From Rhodococcus sp. KBS0724 (GTDB lineage: Bacteria > Actinomycetota > Actinomycetes > Mycobacteriales > Mycobacteriaceae): 64,000 bases of DNA. The notes below the pieces were generated by a model. The model saw nothing but the letters and a program-made list of their open reading frames with translations. It ran no database searches and had not been told where the DNA came from. The stretch lies in NCBI RefSeq assembly GCF_005938745.2, contig NZ_VCBX02000001.1:6524501-6588500 (forward strand), in the 5' to 3' direction. Both the position numbers and the translations under genes were made by a program. This document shows positions 62,105-64,000 of this stretch, in pieces (positions within the stretch are counted from its first letter, which is position 1; the number at the start of each line of letters is the position of its first letter).

Positions 62105-64000
62105 TCAGCCAGGCAACGGAATGACGATGCCCGGAAGAATCTCGATCGAACGGGGCCGCTGCGGGATCTGCGGAATTTCCACCGGCGGCAGTCCCGGAAT
62201 GTTCAGCGTGGTGGAAGGCGGGGTAGCTGCCCCCGTACTGCGGTCGTTCGGCGACGTCGCACCGGAGTTGGCGGGAACACCGGCCTGTCCACCGATCGGA
62301 TCCGGCCACGGGAACGTCTCGACGTCGGACCCCTTCAGCGCGCCGTCCATCGTGCTCTTCCAGATATCGGCAGGAAGCCCCGAACCATAGATCAATCCGC
62401 CGTTGTAGTTGGTGATGGCTTGGGCATCCGAAGTGCCGATCCACACCGCCGTGGACAGGGACGGCGTGTATCCGACCATCCAGGCGTCCTTGTTCTGACC
62501 GGTGTCACCGAGCTGAGCGGTGCCGGTCTTCGAAGCGACGGCGCGACCACCGGCCAGCGCGTGGCCGTTGGAGTACGACGCGATCGGCAGCATCGCCTGC
62601 GTGACGTTCTCGGCGACGGCAGCGTCGAGTCGACGCTCACCGGGGGAGACGGGACGATCGAGGAGAACTTCACCGTCGGCCGTCACCACCTTCTGGATGA
62701 AGTGTGGCTGCTGATAGACCCCGGAGTTGGCGAGAGTTGCGTAGGCGGACGCCATGTCGATGACTCGGGACTGATACTGCCCGAGCACAATTCCGTTCTC
62801 CGGCGGGTCACCCGCTTGGGTCAGGGTGGGGTAGTCGAGCCCGGGAATACGCTCGGGGATGCCGGCCAGGTGAGCTGCGTCGGCGATCTTCTGCGGACCG
62901 TCCTCCATCGAGAGCATCAGGCGGTAGAAACTGGTGTTGAGCGAACGCTTCAGGGCTTCGGCGATGGTGCAGGTTCCGCAGGATTCGCCGCCGACGTTAC
63001 CGATGGTCACGCCGTTGATCGTGAGCGGCGAACTGTCGAAGCGAGCCGATAGTGGGATGTCTTCCATCAGCGCGGCCACCAGTCCGAAGACCTTGAACGC
63101 CGAACCCGTCTGCAGCGGCGCCTGGGCGTAGTCGAAACCAGCGCCGTCCGTGCCGCCGTAGTACGCGGACACGCCGCCGGTTCGTGGGTTGATGGACACT
63201 GCCGCAGTGCGCAGTTCCTCCGGCTCCCCGTCGAGGTTCTTGTTCACCGCGTTGAGTGCAGCTGCCTGCGCCTGAGGGTCGATGGTGGTCGTGATCTGTA
63301 GACCAGCCGTATTCAGCGTCTCGTCACTGATACCGGCTTCGGCGAGTTCCTTGAGGACCTGCGCCTTGATGTGGCCTTCCGGGCCGGGAGCCTGATTCAG
63401 ATCGGTGGGGCGGTTGGCCGCCGCGACAACGGGAAACGTCATCGCCTCACGGTCTGCCTTGGCAAGCGTCCCCAGGTCGACCATTCCGTTCAGCACGTAG
63501 TTCCATCGCGCTTCGAGGGCGGGGAGATTGGTCTCCGGGTCGAGAAACGACGGACTCTGGATCACCGACGCGAGAACAGCGCCTTCGCCGACGGTCAGGT
63601 CACTGACCGGCTTGTCGAAGTACGCCGTCGACGCCGCTGCGATGCCGTACGCACCGCGGCCGAAGTAAATGGTGTTCAGATACGCCGCAAGGATGTCGTC
63701 CTTGGACCACTCGCGCGCCATCTTGGCGGAGATGACAAGCTCACGCAGCTTTCTGTCGATACTGCGCTCGTCGCCGACCAACACGTTCTTCACGTATTGC
63801 TGCGTGATCGTGGACCCACCGCCGGCGCTTGCCTTGCCCATGATGTTGTCTCGGGCCGCGCGTGCGAACCCCGAAATCGAGAAGCCCGGGTTGGTGTAGA
63901 AATTGCGGTCCTCAGCAGAAATGACGGCGTCACGAACATGGATCGGGATGGCCGACAACGCAACTTCGGTGCGGTTCCCCTCCGGGGGCACCACCTTCCC
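62105..64000 (-). CDS. Second class A penicillin-binding protein (partial, 5' end outside)
   Basis: The visible 631 residues cover most of the transglycosylase domain (AEDRNFYTNPGF, GGSTITQQYVK) and the entire transpeptidase domain with SAFK, SLNTS and SKTGTAQ. A Pro/Thr-rich tail ends IVIPLPG. It is very similar to the PonA at 14235, with a 50-nt stretch identical in both genes (14665-14714 and 62472-62521), and is in the same orientation. The N-terminal tail and membrane anchor lie beyond the window. Confidence 0.93.
   Translation of the reverse strand, partial: GKVVPPEGNRTEVALSAIPIHVRDAVISAEDRNFYTNPGFSISGFARAARDNIMGKASAGGGSTITQQYVKNVLVGDERSIDRKLRELVISAKMAREWSKDDILAAYLNTIYFGRGAYGIAAASTAYFDKPVSDLTVGEGAVLASVIQSPSFLDPETNLPALEARWNYVLNGMVDLGTLAKADREAMTFPVVAAANRPTDLNQAPGPEGHIKAQVLKELAEAGISDETLNTAGLQITTTIDPQAQAAALNAVNKNLDGEPEELRTAAVSINPRTGGVSAYYGGTDGAGFDYAQAPLQTGSAFKVFGLVAALMEDIPLSARFDSSPLTINGVTIGNVGGESCGTCTIAEALKRSLNTSFYRLMLSMEDGPQKIADAAHLAGIPERIPGLDYPTLTQAGDPPENGIVLGQYQSRVIDMASAYATLANSGVYQQPHFIQKVVTADGEVLLDRPVSPGERRLDAAVAENVTQAMLPIASYSNGHALAGGRAVASKTGTAQLGDTGQNKDAWMVGYTPSLSTAVWIGTSDAQAITNYNGGLIYGSGLPADIWKSTMDGALKGSDVETFPWPDPIGGQAGVPANSGATSPNDRSTGAATPPSTTLNIPGLPPVEIPQIPQRPRSIEILPGIVIPLPG

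Noticed and set aside
1..64000. Insertion sequences, CRISPR arrays, tRNA or rRNA genes
   Set aside because: I looked for transposase motifs, regular spacer-repeat patterns and tRNA-like cloverleaf ends and found none.

Overview
The window is high-GC actinobacterial DNA, most likely Rhodococcus (erythropolis/qingshengii-like). Three things point there. The gene neighbourhood of ino1, a PadR regulator, a DUF5318 gene, ponA, a GT87 membrane protein and rpsF-ssb-rpsR-rplI-dnaB matches the mycobacterial Rv0046c-Rv0058 region. The gentisate pathway uses a mycothiol-dependent isomerase. Peripheral aromatic and heterocycle catabolism genes are dense. No tRNA, rRNA, insertion sequence, transposase or CRISPR array was seen.

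Layout. 0-5.3 kb: a small membrane protein preceded by a 20-bp tandem repeat, then (minus strand) rpsF-ssb-rpsR-rplI and dnaB. dnaB is interrupted by a class 3 intein, and the rplI-dnaB gap holds a cluster of DnaA-box-like 9-mers. 5.5-12.6 kb: a block with no counterpart at this place in the mycobacterial order: a second GT87 protein, a GNAT acetyltransferase, a DUF4190 membrane protein, a 1281-aa HTH/NTPase/WD40 protein and a LuxR-type HTH protein. 12.6-22.7 kb: GT87, ponA, DUF5318, padR-ino1, a 2-oxoglutarate oxygenase and an FadH-like reductase. 22.8-26.3 kb: a MocR regulator divergent from a PNPOx-fold gene, and an NfeD-slipin pair.

26.4-27.9 kb: the most interesting locus. A retron-type reverse transcriptase is preceded by about 160 nt flanked by a long imperfect inverted repeat (18 pairs, one bulge, one mismatch) enclosing further hairpins. 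This is the layout of a retron msr-msd RNA with its a1/a2 stem, but no recognisable effector gene lies beside it.

27.9-32.7 kb: a complete 3-hydroxybenzoate-to-gentisate operon under a divergent IclR regulator. 32.7-36.2 kb: a P450, [3Fe-4S] ferredoxin, ferredoxin reductase and LysR operon. 36.3-45.6 kb: a DHA2-type MFS exporter, a TetR regulator and a hydrolase-rich operon: two tandem phosphotriesterase-family genes (the first with almost all metal ligands replaced), a flavin monooxygenase, an alpha/beta hydrolase, an MBL hydrolase and a CocE-type hydrolase. A perfect 19-bp hairpin closes it. 45.6-47.2 kb: a small kinase and a diiron-type MBL protein. 47.2-57.9 kb: a second catabolic island with a two-component flavin monooxygenase system, acyl-CoA ligase, FAH hydrolase, DapA-family aldolase, ornithine cyclodeaminase-like protein, an active-site-depleted RibB homologue, LysR, MFS uptake and a double-cupin dioxygenase. 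57.9-64 kb: a truncated gene at the island edge, an amidase, a frameshifted MFS gene, a YbjN/TY-Chap-like protein and the 3' part of a second ponA-type PBP.

The catabolic units are each organised with a dedicated regulator, and most intergenic control regions contain a clear inverted repeat. All functions are assigned from reading the sequence; no database search was run.
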